Origin: Gammaproteobacteria bacterium
Lineage (GTDB): Bacteria > Pseudomonadota > Gammaproteobacteria > Steroidobacterales > Steroidobacteraceae
DNA: 64,000 bases
Direction of reading: 5' to 3'
Assembly: GCA_003164785.1 (NCBI GenBank)
Contig: PLUE01000020.1
Span: 43,056 to 107,055, forward strand
In this document: one piece after another, positions 37,013 through 45,194 of the stretch
Layout of the letters: each line of letters starts with the position of its first letter
How positions within the stretch are numbered: position 1 is the first letter of the stretch
Position numbers and translations under genes: made by a program
Notes under the pieces: generated by a model
Told to the model about the DNA's origin: nothing
The model's database searches: none
Seen by the model: only the letters and a program-made list of their open reading frames with translations

Positions 37013-38884
37013 ATGAGAACGTTCGCAGCGACCTTGATATTGTCCGCGGTGCCGCTCGTGGGATTTGCGCAAACGATGCCATCACCGGTGCCGGACAACG
37101 AAGTGTTCTCGCGCGAGGAGATCGGGCACGCGCTTGCGCCCCCGACCCCCGAGGCAGGCAAAACCATGCCGAGCGTCGCCAACGCGCCGGAGGATGACGG
37201 GCAGTGGACGATGCCGTCGAAGAATTATGCTTCGACGCGTTTCTCGTCGCTCAACGAGATCACGCCCGCCAACGTGAAGAATTTGAAGACGGATTTCACG
37301 TTCTCGCTTGCGGTGAACAAGGGCCAGGAAGCGGCTCCGATCGTCGCGGACAACACGATGTACGTCGTCACCGCCTATCCCAACTACGTGTATGCCCTCG
37401 ACTTGACCAAACCGGGCGCGCCCCTCAAATGGAGCTTCGCACCCGGCCCGGCACCGGCGAGCCAGGGTGAGGCGTGCTGCGACGTCGTGAATCGCGGCGG
37501 GAGCGTGTCCAACGGCAAATATATATTCAACACGCTCGATGGGCAGACGATCGCGCTCGACGTCAAGACGGGAAAGGCGATCTGGCGCACACAGCTGGCC
37601 AACATCAACAAGGGCGAGACCATGACCATGGCTCCCACCGTGGCGAAAGGCCGCGTGTATGTCGGGAACTCCGGCGGCGAGATGGGTGTCCGTGGCTGGA
37701 TCGTGGCCCTGGACGAGAACACCGGTAAATTGCTGTGGCGGGCGTACAGCACGGGCCCGGATGCCGACGTGCTGATCGGCTCCGAATTCAAGCCCCATTA
37801 TCCGACCGAACAGGGCAAGGATCTGGGCGTTTCCACGTGGCCGCCGCAGGCGTGGAAAATCGGCGGCGGCAGCGTCTGGGGGTGGGTGACCTACGATCAG
37901 GAACTTGACTCGATGTATTACGGCACCGGCAATCCCGGTCCGTGGAACGCGGACCAGCGCCCGGGCGACAACAAATGGACCGCCGGCATCTTCGCGCGTG
38001 ACCCGGCGACGGGCGCGGCGCGATGGCACTACTCGATCTCGCCGCACGACGAGCATGATTACGATGGCATCAACGAACAGATTCTTCTCGACATGCCGTT
38101 CGCGGGGAAGATGCAGAAGGTGTTGATCCATATGGACCGGGACGGGTATGTCTATGTCATCGAAAGGACCACCGGAACGGTGTTGTCGGCCGATCCCTTC
38201 GGGCCGGTGAACTCGTCAAAGGGCGTGGATCTGGCGACGGGCCGGCTGATCCGCAATCCAGCGAAGGAAACCAAGTTGGGTCAGACCGTGACGAACATCT
38301 GCCCGACCGCGTCCGGTTCCAAGGATTGGAATCCGAGTTCCTTCAGTCCCAACACCGGGTTTCTGTACATTCCTCATGAGAACATGTGCATGGACTGGAT
38401 GAACATGCAGGTGAATTACATCGCCGGCACGCCCTATGTCGGTGCTCAACTGCACATGAAACCCGGTCCCGGTGGTCATCGCGGCGAACTGACCGCATGG
38501 GATCCCGTGCAGCGCAGGCCGGCATGGACGATCAAGGAAAACTTCCCTGTCTGGTCGGGCTCGATGGTGACCGGCGGGGACGTCGTGTTTTACGGCACGA
38601 TGGATGGATGGTTCAAGGCGGTCAATGCCAAGACCGGCGATCTGCTCTGGAAGGCCAAGGTCGACAGTGGGATCATCAGCCAGCCGATCAGCTACAAGGG
38701 CCCGGACGGGCATCAATACATCGCCGTCCTGTCCGGCGTGGGGGGCTGGTCCGGGGCCGTCGTTTCCGGCCCTGTCGATCCCCGCGACGGGACAGCCGCA
38801 CTTGGCATGGTTAACACCATGTCGGATCTACCGAAATACACGACCGCCGGAGGCACGCTGTATGTGTTCTCGCTTCCTCACTGA
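37013..38884 (+). CDS. xoxF: Lanthanide-type PQQ-dependent alcohol dehydrogenase XoxF
   Basis: A periplasmic quinoprotein, 623 residues, with a signal peptide ending near VGFAQT and an eight-bladed propeller of W-motifs. The vicinal disulfide CC is at 155-156, metal/active-site residues are Glu223 (SGGEMGVRG), Asn307 (GTGNPGPWN) and the catalytic Asp349. Asp351 in the DYD motif (HDEHDYDGINEQ) is the extra ligand that marks lanthanide enzymes; calcium MxaF-type enzymes have Ala there. Substrate is probably methanol or another short alcohol. It sits inside a cytochrome oxidase operon and overlaps the cytochrome gene. No PQQ synthesis gene is in the window. Confidence 0.93.
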   Translation: MRTFAATLILSAVPLVGFAQTMPSPVPDNEVFSREEIGHALAPPTPEAGKTMPSVANAPEDDGQWTMPSKNYASTRFSSLNEITPANVKNLKTDFTFSLAVNKGQEAAPIVADNTMYVVTAYPNYVYALDLTKPGAPLKWSFAPGPAPASQGEACCDVVNRGGSVSNGKYIFNTLDGQTIALDVKTGKAIWRTQLANINKGETMTMAPTVAKGRVYVGNSGGEMGVRGWIVALDENTGKLLWRAYSTGPDADVLIGSEFKPHYPTEQGKDLGVSTWPPQAWKIGGGSVWGWVTYDQELDSMYYGTGNPGPWNADQRPGDNKWTAGIFARDPATGAARWHYSISPHDEHDYDGINEQILLDMPFAGKMQKVLIHMDRDGYVYVIERTTGTVLSADPFGPVNSSKGVDLATGRLIRNPAKETKLGQTVTNICPTASGSKDWNPSSFSPNTGFLYIPHENMCMDWMNMQVNYIAGTPYVGAQLHMKPGPGGHRGELTAWDPVQRRPAWTIKENFPVWSGSMVTGGDVVFYGTMDGWFKAVNAKTGDLLWKAKVDSGIISQPISYKGPDGHQYIAVLSGVGGWSGAVVSGPVDPRDGTAALGMVNTMSDLPKYTTAGGTLYVFSLPH

Positions 38885-39449
38885 AGTTGCAGCGTTGGCT
38901 GCGACAGCCGTCCTGCTCAGCGCTTGCAACAAAGGCGGCCATGCCCCCGCCGCGGAGGTGGCGGACCAATCGCAACCCGCCGTGATCGACACGGCGCTCA
39001 CGCCGGGGCTGGGTTACAGCCTGACCACCACCGATCCGCGTGCGGCGGCGTACTACGATAACCCGGAGGCCGTGAACACCGGAAAGCGGCTGTTCAACCA
39101 ATACAATTGCTCCGGCTGCCATTCGAACGGCGGCGGCGGAATGGGGCCGGACCTCATGGACAGCACCTGGATCTACGGCGGGCGGCTCGAGCAAATCCAT
39201 CAGACCTTGGTCGAAGGCCGACCGAACGGAATGCCTGCCTGGGGCGGCAAGATTCCCGACCAACAGCTGTGGCAGATTGCGGCCTACGTGAGGTCGCTGT
39301 CACTGCCGGAGACCCTGTCTGCGGAGACCGGGAACACGCCATCTCAATCGCCCGCGCCGGTGCCCAAGAGCGTCGATCAGGACGCAGGATGGTCGCCGCC
39401 CGGAGAGGTCACCAGCGACTACACGTCGACCACCAAAGCGCCGCCATGA
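38862..39449 (+). CDS. xoxG: Lipoprotein cytochrome c (XoxG-like electron acceptor)
   Basis: A 195-residue class I cytochrome c. The N-terminus is a lipoprotein signal with lipobox LSAC (Cys22), so the protein should be membrane-tethered; XoxG proteins are generally soluble. The haem motif is YNCSGCHSNGGG, and the Met ligand is probably in RPNGMPAWGGK. A long Pro/Ser/Thr-rich tail follows the haem domain. The gene overlaps xoxF by 23 bases and xoxJ by four. It is the expected electron carrier from XoxF to the adjacent oxidase. Confidence 0.88.
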   Translation: MCSRFLTEVAALAATAVLLSACNKGGHAPAAEVADQSQPAVIDTALTPGLGYSLTTTDPRAAAYYDNPEAVNTGKRLFNQYNCSGCHSNGGGGMGPDLMDSTWIYGGRLEQIHQTLVEGRPNGMPAWGGKIPDQQLWQIAAYVRSLSLPETLSAETGNTPSQSPAPVPKSVDQDAGWSPPGEVTSDYTSTTKAPP

Positions 39450-40237
39450 AATCGTGGGCGGCGGCCCTCGTGTTGGCCGCCGCGACCTGCTGGGCGGCGC
39501 CGCCGGCCTCGCTGGTCTTCTGTGCGGATCCGAATGACCTGCCGTATTCGAATCGGGCCGGCGATGGCTTCGAAAACAAGATCGCCAATTTGGTCGCGAA
39601 GGATCTGGGAGCGACGGCCGCCTTCCTGTGGTGGCCACAGCGTCGGGGCTATGTGCGCAAGACGTTGAATGCCGCCAAATGCGATGTGTGGCCCGGCGTC
39701 GCGGCCGATCTGGACATGGTGGCCGCGACCCATGCGTATTACCGGTCGACGTATGTGTTCGTGAGCCGTCAGCGCGCGCCGTTCGAGCACCTGACGCTGG
39801 ATGACGGGCGGCTGACAACCGCAAAGATCGGCGTGCAGATGGTCGGCAACGATGCGACGAACACGCCGCCCGCGCACGCCATCGCGAGCCGCGGTCTCAC
39901 CGAGAATGTCCGGGGCTACATGGTGTACGGCGATTCGCGCGACGAACATCCCTCGGCGGCCATCGTCGCTGCCGTGTCCGCGGGCGACGTCGATGTGGCC
40001 ATGGTCTGGGGGCCGCTCGCGGGATATTTCGGCCATCGAAGCTCCGTTCCGTTGCGTATCGAGCCGGTGGTGCCGGCGGATGACCCGCGCTGGCCGATGG
40101 CCTTCGACATTTCGATGGGCGTGCGGCGCGATGACGCGGCGCTTCGCGACCGCATCAATGCGGTGTTGGATCGCGAGAAGCCGGCCATCGCTGCAATCCT
40201 GCGCGCGTACCATGTCCCCGTGATCACGCCCAGGTAG
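39446..40237 (+). CDS. xoxJ: XoxJ-like periplasmic solute-binding-fold protein
   Basis: A 263-residue periplasmic protein with an N-terminal signal peptide (about residues 1-17) and the family-3 solute-binding fold (SLVFCADPNDLPYSNRAGDG at the start of the mature chain). XoxJ is always linked to xoxF and is thought to help fold or activate the dehydrogenase. The start overlaps the cytochrome gene as ATGA. It is the last gene of the operon. Confidence 0.88.
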   Translation: MKSWAAALVLAAATCWAAPPASLVFCADPNDLPYSNRAGDGFENKIANLVAKDLGATAAFLWWPQRRGYVRKTLNAAKCDVWPGVAADLDMVAATHAYYRSTYVFVSRQRAPFEHLTLDDGRLTTAKIGVQMVGNDATNTPPAHAIASRGLTENVRGYMVYGDSRDEHPSAAIVAAVSAGDVDVAMVWGPLAGYFGHRSSVPLRIEPVVPADDPRWPMAFDISMGVRRDDAALRDRINAVLDREKPAIAAILRAYHVPVITPR

Positions 40238-40300
40238 CGTGGGGCGTGTCGATCAACGCGATGGTGTGAAGATCGCCGATGATGGCGTGGTCCTTGATGG
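40224..40300 (-). pseudogene. Remnant of a GH15 glucoamylase-like gene (N-terminus)
   Basis: On the minus strand the piece SIKDHAIIGDLHTIALI resembles the conserved N-terminal motif of GH15-type glucoamylase or trehalase proteins (xIEDYALIGDxxTAALV). It ends in a stop shortly after, with no further GH15 sequence, so only about 25 codons survive. It overlaps the xoxJ end by 14 bases. The call rests on a short match. Confidence 0.45.
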
Positions 40301-40354
40301 ACGACGAGGTGTGCGAGGTTGCCGCCCATTTCCAACGCGATGCGGCGGTCGAAG

Positions 40355-40558
40355 TGCGACCGCAGGCGTCTGCACCACTTCGTCGGTAGCTACGCGGCCT
40401 TCGCCAAATTGCCGGCGCCGCGGCCGGAGCCCATCGCGTGGGACGCATTCGTCGCCGAGATCGCCGAAGCCCATGGCGGGCGGGTTCACCTCGCGAACCG
40501 CGACGGCGGCGGGCTATGTGTCACCCTGGATTTCCCGACCGCGCCGCTCGATGGCTGA
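40355..40558 (+). pseudogene. Remnant of a sensor histidine kinase with internal deletion
   Basis: The frame reads RRLHHFVGSYAAFAKLPAPR, a piece like the end of a dimerisation helix, and then joins directly to AEAHGGRVHLANRDGGGLCV and TLDFP, the C-terminal end of a kinase ATPase domain. The His box lies beyond the left end and the N and most of the G1 region of the ATPase are missing, so it cannot be a working kinase. It sits next to the GH15 remnant and shows that this 430-base gap is gene debris. Confidence 0.6.
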
Positions 40559-40668
40559 GGTCGGCCGACCTCGCTGCGCCCATTCTGCGGCGCTGCTGCT
40601 AACATCCGGTGCTGCAAAAAGAACAACAAGGCGAAAGCGGATGACACGAGCGGTGCTTGGATTGCTGT

Positions 40669-42033
40669 ATGCCGCGCATACTCGCTAGCGGCGTGGCGTC
40701 CCCGCGTCCATTGAAGCGCATCCTCGGCTTGGGCTTCGGTCTGGCGATGGTATTCGGCGGCACGGTGGGCGTGGGAATCCTGCGTCTGCCGGGTACGCTC
40801 GCCGCCGCACTGGGCGATGCGCACCTCATCGAGGTGTTTTGGGTGGTGGGTGGCATTTACGCCCTGTTGGGCGCCGTCGCGGTGTCGGAGCTTGCCGCGA
40901 TGCTGCCGCAGGCCGGCGGCTTCTACGTCTACGCGCGCCGCGCCTTCGGCAACGGGATTGGATTCGTCATCGGCTGGAGCGATTGGTTCAACGAAGTGGC
41001 GGCGCTGTCGTATGGCGCGATTACGGCGATCACGTTTCTCGGGGCGCTGTGGCCGGTGGCCACGACGTATCCGCGCACGGGCGCCATCGGCATCGTGCTC
41101 GCATTCACGGCACTGCATTGGGTCGGGCTGCGGATGGGAAGCACCCTGACGCGCATCATCAGCCTGTCCATCGGCCTGATGCTGTTGATCGTGGTCGCCG
41201 CCTGCTTTCACGCCGCTCCCGTGGCGGCATCCGCCACCGCGTTGCCGGCGTCGGCCGCATCGCTTCCATTGATGTCCCTGGGCATGTTCGCGGCCGTCGT
41301 GACCGCCTTGCGCGCCGTCTTCGTCACCTACGACGGCTGGTATTCGCCGATTTATCTGGCGGAGGAGAATACCGATCCGGGGCGCACGCTGCCGCGCGCG
41401 ATGATCGGCGGCACCGTGGTGGTGGCCGCGTTGTACGTCCTCATCAACGTCGCGATTCTGCGTGTCGTGCCGCTGCCGGTGCTCGCCGTGTCGGCGCTGC
41501 CGGCCGCCGATGCCGCGCGGGTGGTGCTGCCCCACGGCGGCGCGGAATTGGTCACCGTGATCTCGCTGCTGACGGTGCTGAGCTTGATCAACGCGATCAT
41601 GTTGATGACGCCGCGCATCCTGTTGGCCATCGGCCGGGATGGATTGTTCACGACAAAGGCTGCCATGGTGAGTGCAAGCGGCACACCGCGTCTGGCGTTG
41701 GCGGTCACCAGTGCGGCGGCGGCCGCGCTGATCTTGAGCGGTACGTTCGACCAGATCGTCGCGCTTGCCGCGGTGGTCTTTTTGTTGAACTACGTGTCGG
41801 CCTACGTGGCGCTGTTCGTGCTGCGACGACGCGAGCCCGGCTTGTACCGGCCGTATCGAGCCGCCGGATATCCGTGGAGCACCTCGCTCGCGCTGGCGGG
41901 CTGCACGATGATCCTGGCGGCGGCGGTCTGGGAAGATCCGCGTTCCGGGATCATTGCGGCGGTGTTGTTGGTGGCCTGCGTGCCCCTCTATGCGTGGTTG
42001 TCGCGGCGGCGCTCAGTCGAAGTCGGGGGCTAG
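40669..42033 (+). CDS. APC-superfamily amino acid permease
   Basis: A 454-residue transporter with about 12 membrane helices. The first helix has the APC signature GFGLAMVFGGTVGVGILRLP, where the Gly-rich break binds the amino-acid backbone, and helix 6-like YDGWYSPIYLAEENTDPGRT and LPRAMIGGT are also typical. The substrate is not predictable. The start ATG at 40669 gives a short cytoplasmic tail. It is convergent and overlaps the NUDIX gene by 21 bases. Confidence 0.88.
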   Translation: MPRILASGVASPRPLKRILGLGFGLAMVFGGTVGVGILRLPGTLAAALGDAHLIEVFWVVGGIYALLGAVAVSELAAMLPQAGGFYVYARRAFGNGIGFVIGWSDWFNEVAALSYGAITAITFLGALWPVATTYPRTGAIGIVLAFTALHWVGLRMGSTLTRIISLSIGLMLLIVVAACFHAAPVAASATALPASAASLPLMSLGMFAAVVTALRAVFVTYDGWYSPIYLAEENTDPGRTLPRAMIGGTVVVAALYVLINVAILRVVPLPVLAVSALPAADAARVVLPHGGAELVTVISLLTVLSLINAIMLMTPRILLAIGRDGLFTTKAAMVSASGTPRLALAVTSAAAAALILSGTFDQIVALAAVVFLLNYVSAYVALFVLRRREPGLYRPYRAAGYPWSTSLALAGCTMILAAAVWEDPRSGIIAAVLLVACVPLYAWLSRRRSVEVGG

Positions 42034-42633
42034 CTGCGGATTTTCGGCGTGTTCGAACATGAGTCCGATCTGCTGCGCAGTGGTGCGTCCGAGCGACAAG
42101 GGCGGCAGATCATGCCGCGGGAAGAAACCGACCTCGCTGGTTTCGTTGCTGGGCGTGGCGCTTCCGCCGGTCAGCTCGCAGACGAAGAAAAGCTTGTAGA
42201 TCGAATCGAGCTGATGCGGGGCGTTGCGTTTGCGGTAGTCGTGGACGGCGGCGAGCTTGATCGCGCGTGCCGTGAATCCCGACTCCTCGGCCACTTCCCT
42301 GACCACGCATTCGGCGGGCGTTTGATTCACGTCGGCCCAACCGCCCGGCAGCGTCCACCTGCCGTCGCTCACCTCGCGCACCAGCAGCACCCGGCCGTCG
42401 CGAAAGGCGGCTCCGCGGACATCGACCTTCGGTGTCGCATAGCCCGCATCGAGCTGGAACGCGCCGAGCAGGTTGGCCGGGTCGATTCCGGCCCCATCGG
42501 CGATCAGCGTCGCGCCCAGCTCGCGAATACGTTCGAATCTCTGCCGGTCGAACGGGTCCCGGGAAAAGGTGAGGCCGATCTGCGCGATGGCGCGCAGCTC
42601 CCGGCCCATCACCAACCAGGACGGCTCGCTCAT
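42013..42633 (-). CDS. NUDIX hydrolase with N-terminal domain
   Basis: A 206-residue protein. The N-terminal 60 residues match the small helical domain seen in ADP-ribose-type NUDIX proteins (ELRAIAQIGLTFSRDPFDRQ). The NUDIX box is complete: GGWADVNQTPAECVVREVAE followed by ESG. The substrate is a nucleoside diphosphate derivative, identity unknown. It overlaps the cdh gene by four bases upstream, so the two form an operon. Confidence 0.85.
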   Translation of the reverse strand: MSEPSWLVMGRELRAIAQIGLTFSRDPFDRQRFERIRELGATLIADGAGIDPANLLGAFQLDAGYATPKVDVRGAAFRDGRVLLVREVSDGRWTLPGGWADVNQTPAECVVREVAEESGFTARAIKLAAVHDYRKRNAPHQLDSIYKLFFVCELTGGSATPSNETSEVGFFPRHDLPPLSLGRTTAQQIGLMFEHAENPQLAPDFD

Positions 42634-43454
42634 CCACCGGCTCCTGCGACCGTGCAGGTGGCGTCGAGCAGCAACTCACCCGTGGGGCCGGTGCCCGTCA
42701 GCACGACGAATCCTGCGCCGTCCTTGAACTGCATGCCCGCGACCACCAGCGTGTAATCGCCCATGTGCCGGCGCACCTCGGGGCCGAGCTTCGCCAGCAA
42801 TTCGAACGGATTGGCGCCGTCCAGGCCGATGCCCATGACGCGCATCGCCTGATACGTGGAATCTACGATCGGCAACGGCGCCCAGACATCGCCGATCTGG
42901 GCGGAACTCGTCCGCAAGGACTCCACGACGTCCTGGCGCAGACATTCGATATGGATGTGGAATTGGTCCTGGCCACGGGAATGTGCGGTGTTCACCGCCA
43001 GCCCGATGGCCGTGCGGGGCACCGGATGACCGACGAATCGCGTGATGAGGTCGCGAGCGTGCCAGGCCTCCGCGAAATAGTTGGGGGAGTCCGGATCGAG
43101 AAGTTCGTTGCTTTCGATCCCCGCCATCGTCTGGGTCGGGATCAACAGGAAATGCGCGCCGCCTTTGCGATCCGCAAGCAGCGCATAACCGGAATTGCCG
43201 GTTTTTGCGTCGGGCAAGAACACCTTCTCGCAGGGAGCGGGGTCCTGCTTCTGGATCCAGTTCACCATGCATTGTTCCTGCACGATATGGCGCAGGGCGT
43301 CCGGCCCGGTGTTCACCTCGGGGGTGTACGTGGAGCCCTGGGATGCCTTGTCTCCTCCATGCGGAGTGCGGGCGCCGCCTGCGACGGCGAGTGCTCCGGT
43401 GGCGGCGGTGGCGACTGTTAGCGCAAAAAGCGCACTGCGGAAGGTCGATTTCAC
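42630..43454 (-). CDS. cdh: CDP-diacylglycerol pyrophosphatase
   Basis: Cdh splits CDP-diacylglycerol into CMP and phosphatidate. This 274-residue protein has an N-terminal signal peptide and the family's HIT-like motif QDQFHIHIECL with conserved histidines, preceded by VPRTAIGLAVNTAHSRG. GTG start with GGAG five bases upstream. It shares its control region with the divergent, broken porin gene, including a Fur box. Confidence 0.85.
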   Translation of the reverse strand: MKSTFRSALFALTVATAATGALAVAGGARTPHGGDKASQGSTYTPEVNTGPDALRHIVQEQCMVNWIQKQDPAPCEKVFLPDAKTGNSGYALLADRKGGAHFLLIPTQTMAGIESNELLDPDSPNYFAEAWHARDLITRFVGHPVPRTAIGLAVNTAHSRGQDQFHIHIECLRQDVVESLRTSSAQIGDVWAPLPIVDSTYQAMRVMGIGLDGANPFELLAKLGPEVRRHMGDYTLVVAGMQFKDGAGFVVLTGTGPTGELLLDATCTVAGAGG

Positions 43455-43544
43455 GTGTCTCCGATCGGATAAGTTGGCTGCTGGGCAACCATCATTGCAA
43501 ATCGGTGGAGTTTATCCAGCCATTCGGTATTTGCCATCATTATT

Positions 43545-43563
43545 GCTAATGCGAATCATTATC
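43545..43563. promoter_or_regulatory. Fur box
   Basis: GCTAATGCGAATCATTATC matches the 19-base Fur consensus GATAATGATAATCATTATC at 16 positions. It lies between the divergent cdh (91 bases away) and porin (63 bases away) genes, in a position to repress the porin promoter when iron is plentiful. Confidence 0.7.
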
Positions 43564-43625
43564 GATAGCATTCGCCTTCGTATTAATGCCCGGTCAATCG
43601 GCAGGGCTCGTTTAGGGATGAGGCG

Positions 43626-45194
43626 ATGGATTTCACGAACCTTGGTGGATGGCTCGGACGGGTTGGACTGTGGATGGCCGTGGCGACCGTCGCCGGCTGC
43701 GGCGGCTCTGCCAGCACCAATCCGACGAGCAGCGCCGTCACGCCGTCCAAGTCGTCCGAACAGCAGCAGATCGATGCCTTGCGGCAGCAACTGCAGGCGG
43801 TTCAGGCGCAGATGAAGCAGCTTGCCGAGCAAAATTAGGAATTGTTGCAAAAGCTGCAACCGCAGGTGGCCACCCCGCCCGCCCCGCCCGCGTCGCCTGG
43901 CAATGTGACACCGCCGGCTGCCGCGTCGACAGCCGCGCCGTCCGGTTATGGCCTGACGCCGCCCGGCGCGACCTCGCTCGCGCCGCCGCTGGCCGGCTCG
44001 AATGGTGCGCCGTCGAGCATGGAGGGCACCCCGATCGGTGGAACGTCGGCTCTATCCGGTGTGAAGCTGTGGGGTTACGGGGAGATCTATTACACCCGAC
44101 CTTCGCGAGTGCCGAGCAGGGCCGAGGCTGATCTGGCGCGGGCCGTATTCGGCATCGGTTACTCGTTCGACGCGAAGACCGAATTCAACTCCGAGTTTGA
44201 GGTCGAGCATGCGGTATCGTCCGCAAGCGATGTGGGCGAGTTCGAAATGGAGCAATTCTACGTCGATCGTCAGCTGGCCGATCCGGTCACGGTCCGCGCG
44301 GGCCTTTTCCTGATGCCGTTCGGTCTGCTGAACGAACATCACGAACCCACCAATTTCTACGGTGTCCAGCGCAACTTCGTCGAGACCCTGATCATCCCGA
44401 GCACCTGGCGCGAAGGCGGATTCAATCTGCATGGCGACACGCCGGTCGGGTTCAGCTGGAACGTGGGACTCACCACGGGCTTCGATTTGTCGAAATGGGA
44501 TTACACGCCGGAGTTCCCGCAGTACACGACCGCGCTCGATCTCGAGGACAACGATGTGGCGCCGCTGCAATCCACGCATCAAGAGCTCGCGCTCGCCAAT
44601 GCGCACAACCTCAGTCAGTACATTGCGCTGGGCTATTACGGCGTTCCGGGATTGACGCTCGGCGCCGCCGTCTTTACGGGAAATGCCGCGAAGGTGCAGG
44701 CGCCGCCGAACGCGCCGATTCTCGGCAATCAGCGCGTCACGTTGTGGGAATCCCATGTGCGTTGGACGCCGGGCAAGTTCGACCTGTCGGCGTTGTACGC
44801 GCACGGCTCGATCAGCAATCTCGGGGTGGCGAACGCGTCGAATCCGGGATCGCCGAATCCGATCCCCTCTGACTTCTTCGGCTACTACGCCGAGGCCGCC
44901 TACGGGTTGTGGGAACACGGCGATTACCGCCTGGCACCGTTCATCAGGTGGGAGCGCTATGACATGGGCTCGCGCTACGAGGGGACCTCGGGTCCGGTGG
45001 TGCCGGCCGGTCTGCTGCCGTTGTCGGCCACGCCAGGGGACTACGGCTATTGGCCGCAAAATCAAGACCGAGTCTGGACGGTCGGCGCAAACCTTTACAC
45101 GACGCCGCATGTGGTGTTGAAGGCCGACTATCAGTGGTTCCACGTCAACAGCGATTTCAACCGGTTCGATCTCGGCCTCGGGCCGGCGTTCTAG
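43626..45194 (+). pseudogene. Outer membrane porin gene (DcaP/OprO-like) split by an in-frame TAG
   Basis: The first 70 codons encode a signal peptide with lipobox-like AGCGG, then a coiled coil (SSEQQQIDALRQQLQAVQAQ). A TAG at 43836-43838 ends this frame after AEQN. The same frame reopens at the very next codon as ELLQKLQPQ, a Pro-rich linker, and a full beta-barrel of about 390 residues ending in DLGLGPAF with the terminal Phe typical of porins. The two parts are one gene. The second half has no signal peptide of its own, so it would be exported only by readthrough. Either a nonsense mutation, suppression, or a sequence error explains this. A Fur box lies upstream. Confidence 0.75.

Noticed and set aside
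37013..38884. Calcium-dependent methanol dehydrogenase (MxaF)
   Set aside because: The residue after the catalytic Asp-Tyr is Asp, not Ala, and no mxaI or other mxa genes follow.
43842..45194. Porin barrel as an independent gene with TTG start
   Set aside because: The frame is continuous with the signal-bearing upstream part, the TTG has no spaced Shine-Dalgarno and the product would lack a signal peptide.
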